Below, piece after piece: positions 16,914 to 27,000 of a stretch of DNA of 47,637 bases (the first letter of the stretch is position 1; each line of letters begins with the position of its first letter). Source of the DNA: an uncultured Roseateles sp. (GTDB lineage: Bacteria; Pseudomonadota; Gammaproteobacteria; Burkholderiales; Burkholderiaceae); the NCBI GenBank assembly GCA_946886855.1, contig CAMPJJ010000034.1, positions 1 through 47,637 of the forward strand, given 5' to 3'. The notes beneath the pieces are model-generated. The model did not search any database. It had not been told where the DNA came from and saw nothing but the letters and a program-made list of their open reading frames with translations. A program made the position numbers and the translations under genes.

Positions 16914-16936
16914 CTACAATCTTTCGATCATTGTAG
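16914..16936. promoter_or_regulatory. Inverted repeat carrying TACAAT on both strands
   Basis: CTACAAT / ATTGTAG, 9-nt spacer, ending 2 bp before the rubredoxin ATG. Each arm reads TACAAT, close to a -10 box, on its own strand. No good -35 is visible at 17 bp on either side, so promoter assignment is tentative. Confidence 0.4.
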
Positions 16937-16938
16937 TG

Positions 16939-17130
16939 ATGCAAAGTCAACCCATCGTGAGCGAAGCAAGGACCTGGATGTGCCTGATCTGCGGCTGGAT
17001 GTACGACGAGGCCGTGGGCGACCCTGAACACGGCATCGCCGCCGGCACCCGTTGGGAAGATGTCGACATGAACTGGACCTGCCCCGAGTGCGGCGCCCGC
17101 AAGGAAGACTTCGAAATGGTCCAGATCTGA
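16939..17130 (+). CDS. Rubredoxin
   Basis: 63 residues. One-iron electron carrier with the two Cys pairs of the FeCys4 site, CLICGWMYDEA and CPECGARKEDFE, and the conserved aromatic core (W, Y, W). ATG at 16939 keeps the conserved Thr-Trp before the first Cys pair; an ATG at 16978 has a better AAGGA site 6 bp upstream but would remove those residues. Rubredoxin between thiD and the pil-chp genes is an arrangement I associate with Burkholderiales. Confidence 0.93.
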   Translation: MQSQPIVSEARTWMCLICGWMYDEAVGDPEHGIAAGTRWEDVDMNWTCPECGARKEDFEMVQI

Positions 17131-17255
17131 CCCTCGCATCGACCTTTCGGCAAGGCGCCGGTCCTCGATCATCCGGCGGTCCTTCCAGCGCTCGTCGCCT
17201 GTCGCGAGCCTGAAATCTCTCTGACAACCATTGTCTGAACAATACGGAGAAGAGC

Positions 17256-17651
17256 TTGGATTCCAGCGCAAGCCCCCGCACGGCGACCAAGGTGCTCGTC
17301 ATCGACGACAGCAACACGATCCGCCGCAGCGCCGAGATCTTCCTGAAGCAAGGCGGCCATGAGGTCGTGCTGGCGGAAGACGGTTTCGACGCGCTGGCCA
17401 AGCTGAGCGACTACCAGCCCGACCTCGTGTTCTGCGACATCCTGATGCCGCGCCTGGACGGTTACCAGACCTGCGCGATCATCAAGCGCAACCCGCAGTT
17501 CGCCTCGGTGCCCGTGATCATGCTGTCGTCCAAGGATGGCCTGTTCGACAAGGCCCGCGGCCGGATGGTCGGCTCGCAGGACTACCTGACCAAGCCCTTC
17601 ACGAAGGACCAGCTGCTGCAAGCGGTCCGACAGCATTGCCAGACGGGCTGA
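17256..17651 (+). CDS. pilG: Twitching-motility response regulator PilG
   Basis: 131-residue stand-alone CheY-like receiver. Phospho-acceptor Asp61 in LVFCDILMPRLDG, acidic pair in VIDDSNTIRR and the Lys in YLTKPFTKDQL. PilG receives phosphate from ChpA and controls type IV pilus extension and cAMP signalling in Pseudomonas. The start must be TTG at 17256, with GGAGA about 5 bp upstream; the first in-frame ATG lies beyond the active site. First gene of pilG-pilH-pilI-pilJ-chpA. Confidence 0.92.
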   Translation: MDSSASPRTATKVLVIDDSNTIRRSAEIFLKQGGHEVVLAEDGFDALAKLSDYQPDLVFCDILMPRLDGYQTCAIIKRNPQFASVPVIMLSSKDGLFDKARGRMVGSQDYLTKPFTKDQLLQAVRQHCQTG

Positions 17652-17773
17652 CCGACGCGACGGACAGCCCGCTTCCAACGACCTCATCCACGACATCCAA
17701 CGACGCTCACGCCTGGCTCGAACGACGAATCCACCGACGCGAATCGACACGAGCCAAGACAGAGGGAGATCCC

Positions 17774-18139
17774 ATGCCCATCCACAAGATCCTGCTGGTC
17801 GACGATTCGAAGACCGAGCTGCACGCGCTGAGCGACCTGCTGACCAAGCGCGGCTTCACCGTGCGCACGGCCGAGAACGGCGAAGAGGCGATGAAGCGCC
17901 TGGCCGAGGAAAAGCCCGACCTCATCCTCATGGACGTGGTCATGCCCGGCCAGAACGGTTTCCAGCTGACGCGCGCGATCACGCGTGACGAGCGCTACGC
18001 CGACGTGCCGGTGATCATGTGCACCAGCAAGAACCAGGAAACCGACAAGGTCTGGGGCATGCGCCAGGGCGCGCGCGACTACGTCGTCAAGCCGGTGAAG
18101 GCAGAAGAGCTGCTGGCCAAGATCAAGGCGCTGGGCTGA
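17774..18139 (+). CDS. pilH: Twitching-motility response regulator PilH
   Basis: 121-residue CheY-like receiver with ILLVDDSKTE, phospho-acceptor Asp54 in LILMDVVMPGQNG, the Thr in MCTSKNQ and Lys in YVVKPVK. PilH is the second Chp response regulator, thought to act as a phosphate sink or in pilus retraction control. AGAGGGAG lies just before the ATG at 17774. Ends 4 bp before pilI. Confidence 0.92.
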   Translation: MPIHKILLVDDSKTELHALSDLLTKRGFTVRTAENGEEAMKRLAEEKPDLILMDVVMPGQNGFQLTRAITRDERYADVPVIMCTSKNQETDKVWGMRQGARDYVVKPVKAEELLAKIKALG

Positions 18140-18143
18140 CATC

Positions 18144-18662
18144 ATGGCCAACAAGCAAGCGCTGCGCGAACTTCAACAACGGCTGGCGCAGCGCATGCAG
18201 GCGGCGCGCGAGGCGCCGCAGGCCGCGAGTTGGCTGGCCGTCGAATGCGCGGGCCTCGGCCTGCTGCTCCCGCTCAAGCAATCCGGCGAAATTTTCACGC
18301 CGGTGCCGCTTCAGGCGGTCCCGTACACGCAACCTTGGATGCTGGGCGTGGCCAACTTGCGGGGCGGTCTGCATACCGTGGTGGACCTGTCGGCCTTCCT
18401 GGGCCTGCGAAGTCCCGCTCCGCTGACATCGGCCCACCGGCTGGTGTCGATCAATCCGGACCTGGGCATCAACTGCGCGCTGCTGGTGGACCAGCTGCTG
18501 GGGCTGCGCGGCGATGAACAGCTCCAGGCCGAACCCGATGCGGGCGGCCATCCCGATTTCGCTCCTGCCCGCATGCGCGACGGGCAGGGCCGGCGCTGGC
18601 AAGTGCTGGACCTGGATGCGCTCACGCAGCATCCGCAATTCCTGCGCATTGTTTTGAACTGA
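18144..18662 (+). CDS. pilI: CheW-like adaptor PilI
   Basis: 172 residues with one CheW domain: LLLPLKQSGEIFTPVPLQAVPYTQPWMLGVANLRGGLHTVVDLSAFLG is the conserved core (split here by position 45 to 90). It should couple the receptor PilJ to the ChpA kinase. Starts 4 bp after pilH stops, so probably translationally linked. Confidence 0.9.
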   Translation: MANKQALRELQQRLAQRMQAAREAPQAASWLAVECAGLGLLLPLKQSGEIFTPVPLQAVPYTQPWMLGVANLRGGLHTVVDLSAFLGLRSPAPLTSAHRLVSINPDLGINCALLVDQLLGLRGDEQLQAEPDAGGHPDFAPARMRDGQGRRWQVLDLDALTQHPQFLRIVLN

Positions 18663-18723
18663 TAGCCAGACGACGGTCCCGTCACAGGCGCCGATTCGAC
18701 GAACGAGATCAAACGAGGGTGAG

Positions 18724-20985
18724 ATGAGCTTCCTGGACAAGATCAAGAACAAGGGCAAGAACGAGGGCAACGACGACTTCGACGCCGGTCCGCAGACCGA
18801 CGCCGGTGCGGCGCCGGAGGACACGCAAGACTTCCAGCCCTCGATCATCACCACGGCGCAGCCCACGCCGGAGTTCCAGGACACGTCCGCGGGCTACCAG
18901 CCTTCGGCGTCCGCCCCGGAATCCCCGACGCCGATGCCGGCCGTGGCCCGCCAGCCGGAACAGCGCCGCACCGGCCTGCTGACGGCGCTGGTCGCCGTCG
19001 GCCTGATCGGCACGGCGACGACGGTGTCCTGGTCGCTGATCAGCTCGAACCGCTCCGCGGCGCAGGTGCGCGGCGCGGGTCAGGCGGCGACGCAGTCGCA
19101 GCGTCTGGCGAAGGCGGTCTCGACCGCGCTGCTGGGCAACAAGAACGCCTTCCCGGAAATGAAGGAAGCGTCGGAGATCCTGACCGGCGTGATCGGCTCG
19201 CTGCGCGACGGCAGCGGTGAGCTGGCCAAGGCCCCGGGCTCGGTCGATCCGCTGCTCGACAAGATCGCCCCGATGGTGGCGCGCGCCGACAAGAACACCA
19301 AGGTCATGCTGGCGCAGGAAAAGGTGTTGACGCAGGTCGGCGCCGCGCTGCGCGCGATCAACCGGCAATCGTCCGACCTGCTGGAAAGCGCCGAGGCCGT
19401 GGCCTCGCTGTCGCTGCAGAGCTCGGCCCCGACGGGCGAGGTCGCCGCGGTCGGTCAGCTGGTGATGCTGACGCAGCGGATCGGCAAGTCCGCCAACGAA
19501 TTCCTGACGCAGGAAGGCGTGAGCCCCGAGGCCGTGTTCCTGCTCGGCAAGGACTTGAACGCGTTCCGCGAGATCGCCCAGGCGCTGCTGAACGGCAACC
19601 CCGAGCTGCGTTTGAACGGCGCCAAGGATCCGCAGGTGCGCGAACGCCTGAAGGTGCTGCTGACGCAGTACGACCAGACCCGCTCGCAGGCCACCGCCAT
19701 CCTGTCGAACCTGCAGGGCCTGGTGTCCGCGCGGGAAGCGCAGACGGCGATGCTCAATGACTCGGAAGTGCTGCGCAAGGACCTGGACGACCTGGGCGTC
19801 GGACTGGAATCCGCCGGCGGCCTGAACCCGGGCGTGCTGATCGCCATGCTGGCCTCGCTCGCGGTGCTGGTGATCGGCTCGGTCGGCTTCCTGCGGCTGT
19901 ATGTGTCCGACCAGTCGCGTCGCGCGCAGATGGCGGAAGAACAGCGTCGCGAGGCCGAGGCGCAGGAGCAGGAAGCCAAGCGCGTCAACGATGCGAACCA
20001 GGCGGCGATTCTGCGGCTGATGAACGAACTGCAGACGGTGGCGGAAGGCGACCTGACGCACCAGGCGACCGTGACCGAGGACATCACGGGCGCGATCGCC
20101 GACTCAGTGAACTACACCGTGGAAGAGCTGCGCTCGCTGGTCCATCAGGTGCAGACGACGGCGGTCCGGGTGACGGACACGACCGCGCAGGTCGACCAGA
20201 CCTCGACCGAACTGCTGGCCGCGTCGACCGAACAGCTGCACGAGATCCGCGCCACCGGCGAGGCGGTGCTGCAGATGGCGCATCGGATCAACCAGGTGTC
20301 CGCGCAGGCGCAGCAGACCGCCGACGTGGCCCGCCAGTCGCGGGAAGCGGCCGAGCAGGGTCTGGAAGCGATGCAGAACAACATCGGCGGTATGAACCAG
20401 ATCCGCGACCACATCCAGGAAACGTCCAAGCGCATCAAGCGGCTGGGCGAGTCTTCGCAGGAAATTGGCGAGATCACCGAGCTGATCTCGGACATTACCG
20501 AACAGACCAACGTGCTGGCGCTGAACGCGGCCATCCAGGCGGCGTCCGCGGGTGAAGCTGGTCGCGGCTTCTCGGTGGTGGCGGAAGAAGTGCAGCGGCT
20601 GGCGGAACGCTCCGCCGACGCGACGCGACGGATCGCCGCGCTGGTCAAGACCATTCAGACCGACACGCACGATGCGGTGGCCGCCATGGAGCGCTCCACG
20701 CTGGGGGTGGTCGAGGGGACGAAGCTGTCCGACGCGGCCGGCCGCGCGCTGGAAGACATCGACTCGGTGTCGCGTCGCCTGGACGACCTGATCGGTCAGA
20801 TCTCGACGGTCGCGCAGAACGAAGCACGCGCCGCCAACGAGGTCGGCGCCAACATCCAGCACATCTTCGCGGTGACCGAGCAGACTTCCGACGGTACGCG
20901 CTCCACCGCCCAGATGGTGCATGAGCTGTCGCGGTCGGCGGAAGCGCTGAAGCAGTCGGTGGCCCGGTTCAAGGTCACGTCCTGA
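18724..20985 (+). CDS. pilJ: Type IV pilus methyl-accepting chemoreceptor PilJ
   Basis: 753 residues. A polar, acidic/Pro-rich cytoplasmic N-terminus (about 80 residues), first helix LLTALVAVGLIGTATTVSW, a periplasmic PilJ-type four-helix sensor (about 105-375), second helix GVLIAMLASLAVLVIGSVGFL, HAMP, then the signalling coiled coil with hairpin tip ITEQTNVLALNAAIQAASAG and FSVVAEEVQRLAERS. It is expected to sense pilus-surface contact or PilA. The long cytoplasmic leader before the first helix is notable. RBS-like GAGGGTGAG precedes the ATG. Confidence 0.95.
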   Translation: MSFLDKIKNKGKNEGNDDFDAGPQTDAGAAPEDTQDFQPSIITTAQPTPEFQDTSAGYQPSASAPESPTPMPAVARQPEQRRTGLLTALVAVGLIGTATTVSWSLISSNRSAAQVRGAGQAATQSQRLAKAVSTALLGNKNAFPEMKEASEILTGVIGSLRDGSGELAKAPGSVDPLLDKIAPMVARADKNTKVMLAQEKVLTQVGAALRAINRQSSDLLESAEAVASLSLQSSAPTGEVAAVGQLVMLTQRIGKSANEFLTQEGVSPEAVFLLGKDLNAFREIAQALLNGNPELRLNGAKDPQVRERLKVLLTQYDQTRSQATAILSNLQGLVSAREAQTAMLNDSEVLRKDLDDLGVGLESAGGLNPGVLIAMLASLAVLVIGSVGFLRLYVSDQSRRAQMAEEQRREAEAQEQEAKRVNDANQAAILRLMNELQTVAEGDLTHQATVTEDITGAIADSVNYTVEELRSLVHQVQTTAVRVTDTTAQVDQTSTELLAASTEQLHEIRATGEAVLQMAHRINQVSAQAQQTADVARQSREAAEQGLEAMQNNIGGMNQIRDHIQETSKRIKRLGESSQEIGEITELISDITEQTNVLALNAAIQAASAGEAGRGFSVVAEEVQRLAERSADATRRIAALVKTIQTDTHDAVAAMERSTLGVVEGTKLSDAAGRALEDIDSVSRRLDDLIGQISTVAQNEARAANEVGANIQHIFAVTEQTSDGTRSTAQMVHELSRSAEALKQSVARFKVTS

Positions 20986-21071
20986 TCGGGACGCGCCCCA
21001 CACCCGGCCACACCGGTAGAACAGGGATCACCCCGCACCGCGTCGACAAATAGAAGAGAACAAGAGCGAGC

Positions 21072-24000
21072 ATGGACCTTACGCGCGAATCCGAGTTCCC
21101 CGCCGACCTGAGCCCCTTGGCCTGGGTCCAGGAGGAGCTGCGCCGCACGCTGGAATCGGTGCACAAGGCCCTTCGCCGCGTGCTGCGCGATGCCGATGCG
21201 CGGTCGACGACGCTGGGCGGCGACGGCCAGCCCAGTCCCGCCCTGCAAGGCGCGGCCCAGCAGATGCACCAGGCCGCCGGCGTGCTGGCGGTGGTCAGCC
21301 TGCCGGCCGCGGCGCATCTGCTGCGCGCCGCCGAGGCGACGCTGTTCCGTCTGGCCGAGAACCCGGCCAGCGTGAGCATCGCCGAGGTCGAGGCGGTCGA
21401 GCGCGCGGACTTCGCGGTCCTCGCCTTCATCGCCAAGACGCTGGCCGGCGGACAGCCGAGCTCGCTGGCGCTGTTCCCCGCCTACCAGACGCTGCAGGAA
21501 CTCAACGGCGCGGGTCGCATCCATCCTGCCGACCTGTGGACCGAAGAATTCCGCTGGCGCGAACTGCCGCTGGATCGCGGCGTGCGCGCGCTGACCTCCG
21601 AGCAGATGCGTACGCCGTTCGAGGCGCTGCTGCTGAAGCAGATGCGCGCCCCGGCGCCGGGTCAAGGGCAACTGCTGAGCGATCTGTGCGCCGGCCTGGC
21701 GCTCACCCAGACCCAGGCCAACGCGCGGACGCTGTGGATGCTGGCTGCGGGCCAGTTCGAGGCCCAATCGCGCGGCTTGCTGCCGGTGGACACACTGGTC
21801 AAGCGCCTGGGCTCGCGTCTGCTGGCGCAACTGCGCGCGGGCAGCGATGCCGCGCCGTCCGAGCGCCTGGCCAAGGACCTGCTGTTCTTCGCCGCTGCTG
21901 CCAAGCATGCGGAACCCGGCTCCGCGCCGCGCCTGAGCGCGGTGCAACAGGCCTATGGCCTGGTCGAAGCCGACACCGTGGACTACCGCGACGACGCGCT
22001 GGGTCGCATCGATCCGAACTGGGTCGCGGCGGCCAAGCGTCGCGTCATCGCGGCGAAGGAATCGTGGGCCTCCGCCGCCGAAGGCGAGACCCACCGCCTG
22101 GGCGGCCTGGACGAGCAGTTCGCCAACGTCGCCGAGTCGCTGCAGAAGCTCTTCCCGAGCGGCGAGGTGCTGGGCGACACGCTGCGTCGTGCCGTCGTCG
22201 CGACGCTGCGTTCGGGCCGCGCGCCCGAAGCGGCGCTGGCGATGGAGATCGCCACGTCGATGCTCTATCTGGAGGCGGCGCTCGAAGACGAGGCCTTCGA
22301 CCAGCCGGAGCAGGGCGAACGCGTGAAGAGCCTGGCCCGCCGCATCGAGTCGGTCGGCCACGGCGAAGCGCCGCTGCCGCTCGAAAGCTGGATGGAGGAG
22401 CTCTACCGCCGCGTCGCCGATCGGCAGACGCTGGGCTCCGTCGTTCACGAGCTGCGCGCCAGCCTGTCCGAAGTCGAACGTCAGTGCGACGAGTATTTCC
22501 GCGACCCCAGCAAGCGCGACCTGCTGATCCCGGTGCCGGGACAGCTGCAGGCGATGCGCGGGGTGTTCAGCGTGCTGGGCCTGTCGCAGGCCGCGCAGGC
22601 GACGCTGAAGATGCGCGACCAGGTCGATGAACTGGCCAACACCGAGGTCGATCCGACGCTGTCGGGACCTCGCGCGCAGTTCGACCGGCTCGCCCACAAC
22701 CTGGGCGCGCTGGGTTTCCTGATCGACATGCTGAGCGTGCAGCCGCAATTGGCCAAGCGCATGTTCCGCTTCGAGGACGACACCGGACTGCTGCAGTCGC
22801 TGGTGGGCCGCGAAAGCGAACTGCACGAAGTCGAGCCGGCGCTCGCCGTCGAAGAAGCCGCGGCGCAGCCCCAGTTGATCGATCAGTTGCAGGCGACGGC
22901 GCAAGCCGTGGCGCAAGGGGATCGCTCGACCGAGGAACTGGCCCGCGATCTGGAACGGATCTCCCACGAAGCCCGCGCCGCCGACGATCTCGGCATGGCG
23001 CAGGCGGCGCAGCAGGCGCAACAGCAACTGCTGTCGTCCGGCGGCGACGCCGCGGGCAGCCATGCGGCCGAATCGCTGCAGCAGTTCATCGAGGCCGCCG
23101 CCCCCGCGGCGCCTCCGGCGCAGGCGCCGAGCGCGCCCATCCCGCAGGCCGAGGAAGCCATCGACGAGGAGATGCTGGGCATCTTCCTGGAAGAGGCTGC
23201 CGAGGTCGTGACGACCGCCCGCGAGGCGATGACCGCGCTTGCCCGCAACGGCAGCGACAAGGAACAGCTGACGACCGCGCGCCGCGCCTTCCACACGCTG
23301 AAGGGCAGCTCGCGCATGGTCGGGCTGAACGAGTTCGGCGAAGCCGGCTGGGCCTGCGAGCAGCTGTACAACCAGCGGCTGTCGGAGCACCCGCAGGCCG
23401 ACTCGGACCTGCTGCGCTTCAGCAACGAGGCGCTGGACGCCTTCCAGGCCTGGGCCGCCGCGATCGCCGAGGGACGGCCGCATGGCTTCCACAGCGCGCC
23501 GTTCCGCGCATCGGCCGACGCACTGCGCCTGGAGAACCGCTACCTGCCCCTGCAGGTGTCGGCCGAGCCGGTCGCTCCCGTGGCTGCTGCCGTCGCTGTC
23601 CTGCCTGAAGCGACCGAGGTCGTCGAACACATCGACGTCGGCGCAGTTCCCGAACTGATCGAGGTCGCGGAAGTCGCGGAAGTCGCGGAAGTGGCTGAAG
23701 TCGTCGAGGTGCCGGCCGTCGACGAGGTGCACGAACTCGATCTGGCCGATCTGCCCGAGTTGTCGCTCGCCGACGAGGTCGCCGCTCCCGCGCAAGCGCC
23801 CGCCGCCGACGAACAGGCCGCGCTGGACCTGCTGGCGACGCTTGACGCCGAAGAACCGGTGCCGGCGGGCGGGATCCTGCCCGCGTTGGATCTCCCCGCA
23901 CTCGATCTGCAGGGCCTGGACGTGCCTGCGCTGCCGGTGGCCGACCTGGGCATCGTCACGGCCGTCGAGCCCGCCGTGCCCCACGATGGCCTGTCCCTGG

Positions 24001-27000
24001 ACTTCCCGGGGGAACTGCCCGAGTTGACCCAGACGGTGCCGGAATCGGGCTCCTCGGTCGATCTGGGCGCCTTGTCCGCAGCCGATCTGTCAGCGCTCGA
24101 CACGACGATGTCGCTGCCGACCGTGGCCGACGTGGTCGAACCCGCTGCGCTGCACGAACCGTCGACGCTTGAACTGCCGACGGCCGTCGAGCCGCCGGTC
24201 TTCCATGATGAACCGACGCAGGCGCTGGAACCCACGCTGACGGCTGCCGAGGAGCCGACGCTCGCGCTGGACCTGCCGGAGGGCTGGCCGACGGACGCGC
24301 CGCTGGTGGAGATCGAAGCCACGACGCCGATGCCGCTCGACGAACTGCCGGCCGCGCCGGTGGTGGACCAGCCCGCGCTGGACCTGCTGGATCTCTCGGA
24401 CCTGAATACCGAGCCCGTGACGGCGATCGACGCGACCTCGTCCCCCGACGACCTGTCGCTGACGCTGGACCTGGGTGAGGAACTGGTCGGCACGCCGCCC
24501 GAAGGCCTGTCGCCGCGCAGCTTGTCCGATCTCGAACTGCCGGACCTCGATCTGGGCACGCCGGCCGTGGCGGCGCCGCATGCAGCACCGGCGCTGAGCC
24601 TGGTGGGGGGCACGGCGGTCACGCCGCCCGCCGCCGACGGTCCGGTCGACGCCCTCGACGAGGACGTCGACGCGGGCGACAGCGACGAAGGCGTGAAAGT
24701 CATCGGACCGCTGCGCATCAGCATCGCGCTGTTCAACATCTTCCTGAACGAGGCCGACGAACGTTCGCGCCGTCTGCAGGTGGAACTGACCGAGTGGTCG
24801 CTGCTGCCTCAGTCGCCGCTGCCGCAGGACGCGGAAGCGCTGGCGCACGGGCTGGCCGGCAGCGCGGCGACGGTTGGATTCGACGACCTGTCGACGCTCG
24901 CCCGTTGCCTGGAACACGCCTTGGGCCGCGCCCAGGGTCATGAGGTGGGCGATCCGACGCTCTTCCAGCGCGCCGCGGATGAGATCCGGCGCCTGCTCCA
25001 CCAGTTCGCCGCCGGTTTCCTGAAGGAAGCGGATCCGGCGCTGGTCGCCGAGCTGCAGGCCTTCGAGCCGGGCGCGTTGCTGCCCGACGGCCACGCCGAC
25101 AGCGACGAAGGCCTGCTGGCCATGTCGCTGGAGGAGGTTTCCACCGCTTCGCTGCCGGCCAGCCTGTTGAATGCGCCGGTGTCGCCGGTCGTGCCGGACG
25201 AGCCTGATTTCCCGACCTCGCAAGCCGCCTTCCACCGGGCGGCCGAAGCGACCGACGACGATTTCGACTTCAACCAGCCCGACCAGATCGAGCCGGAACT
25301 GATGCCGATCTTCGAGGAGGAAGCCGAGGATCTGCTGGGCGAGCTGCACGGCGCGCTGCGTGAATGGGCGGCCCAACCGGCGGATACCGGTCGCGCGGCG
25401 GCCTGCATGCGCGTGCTGCACACCTTCAAGGGCGGCGCGCGCCTGTCCGGCGCGATGCGCCTGGGCGAGGAAGCGCACCGCCTGGAATCCCAGGTTGAAC
25501 ACCTGCTGGCCGAGGGCGAACCTCGCTTCGAGCAGCTGCTCGCGTTGCAGGATGCCGGCGACAGCCTGGAGCACAGCTTCAAGACGCTGCAGCGGACGTG
25601 GCGCAACCCGGCGCCGGTGGTCCCCGCGCCGATGGCGCCTGCCGAGTCGGCTGCACCGGTCGTCGAAGCGCCCGCACCGATCCCGGTGGCGGAACCGATC
25701 GAGGTCGTCGAGTTGCCCGTGGAAGGATCGGATGCGATTCCGGTGCCTGCGGACGAGGAGCTTCCCGCGCCGGAGACGTCGGTGGTCGAGCCGGATGCAC
25801 CGGTCGAGGAACCGATCACCGAGCCTGCGATCGAGCCGATCGCCGAGATCGCTCAGCCCATCGCCGAGGACGCTGCTCCCTTGGAGCCGGAGGCGCCGAC
25901 GCCCGTCGTCGTGGCACCGCCGGCCGACATCGAGATCGACTGGGCCCATTTCAGCGAAGTCGCCGACCTCGGGCAACCGCTGGAAAGCGCGCCGGTCGCC
26001 CCGGCCGCGCAGGTGCGGGTCCGTGGCGCGCTGCTGGAACGCATGGCCGCGCTGTCGGGCGAGGTGTCCATCCGTCGTGCCCGCCTGGAATCCGAGCTGG
26101 GCCAGATGCGCACGTCGCTGGGCGACCTGGACGACAACCTGGAGCGCCTGCGCACGCAGTTGCGCGAGCTGGAACTGCAGGCCGAAGCCCGCATTGCCGC
26201 TCGCCAGGAAGCCGCGCAGGTCACCGGCAAGGACTTCGATCCGCTCGAGTTCGATCGCTACACCCGCTTCCAGGAACTGACCCGGATGCTGGCCGAGTCC
26301 GTCAACGACGTGGCGACGGTCCAGCGCGGCCTGCAGCGCAACGTGGCGGCGGGCGAAGATGAACTGGCCGGCCAGTCCCGGCTGACGCGCGAACTGCAGG
26401 ACGACCTGCTGCGCACGCGGATGGTGGAGTTCGACAGCAGCCTGGGCGAACGCCTGCATCGCGTCGTGCGCCAGGCTTCCCGCGAAAGCGGCAAGCAGGC
26501 GCAGCTCGAGATCCGCGGTGGCGGCGTCGAACTGGATCGCGCCGTGCTGGAGCGCCTGACCGGCGCGTTCGAGCACCTGCTGCGCAACAGCGTGGTCCAC
26601 GGCATCGAGGCCCCGGACGTCCGCCAGCAGGCCGGCAAGGCCCCGGTGGGCCGCATCGTCCTGAACCTGCATCAGGAAGGCAACGAGATCCAGGTCCGCT
26701 TCAGCGATGACGGCGCCGGCCTGAACCTGGGACGGATCCGGGCCCGCGGCGAGAGCCAGGGCCTGATCCAGCCGGGTCAGGACGTCAGCGACTCGCAGCT
26801 GATGGACCTCATCTACGAGCCGGGCTTCTCCACCGCCGACGCGCTGACCGAAATGGCCGGCCGCGGTGTCGGCATGGACGTGGTCCGCTCGGAAGTGAAC
26901 ACCCTCGGCGGCTACGTGCTCACGGAGTCGACGGCGGGGCAGGGCGCGAGCTTCGAGCTGCGCGTCCCGCTGACGACGGCGCTGACGCAGGTCGTCGTGC

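Noticed and set aside
20796..23984. A 1062-residue open frame on the minus strand across pilJ/chpA
   Set aside because: Arg/Gly/Gln/His-rich translation with no domains, exactly antisense to well-supported genes; typical shadow frame in GC-rich DNA.
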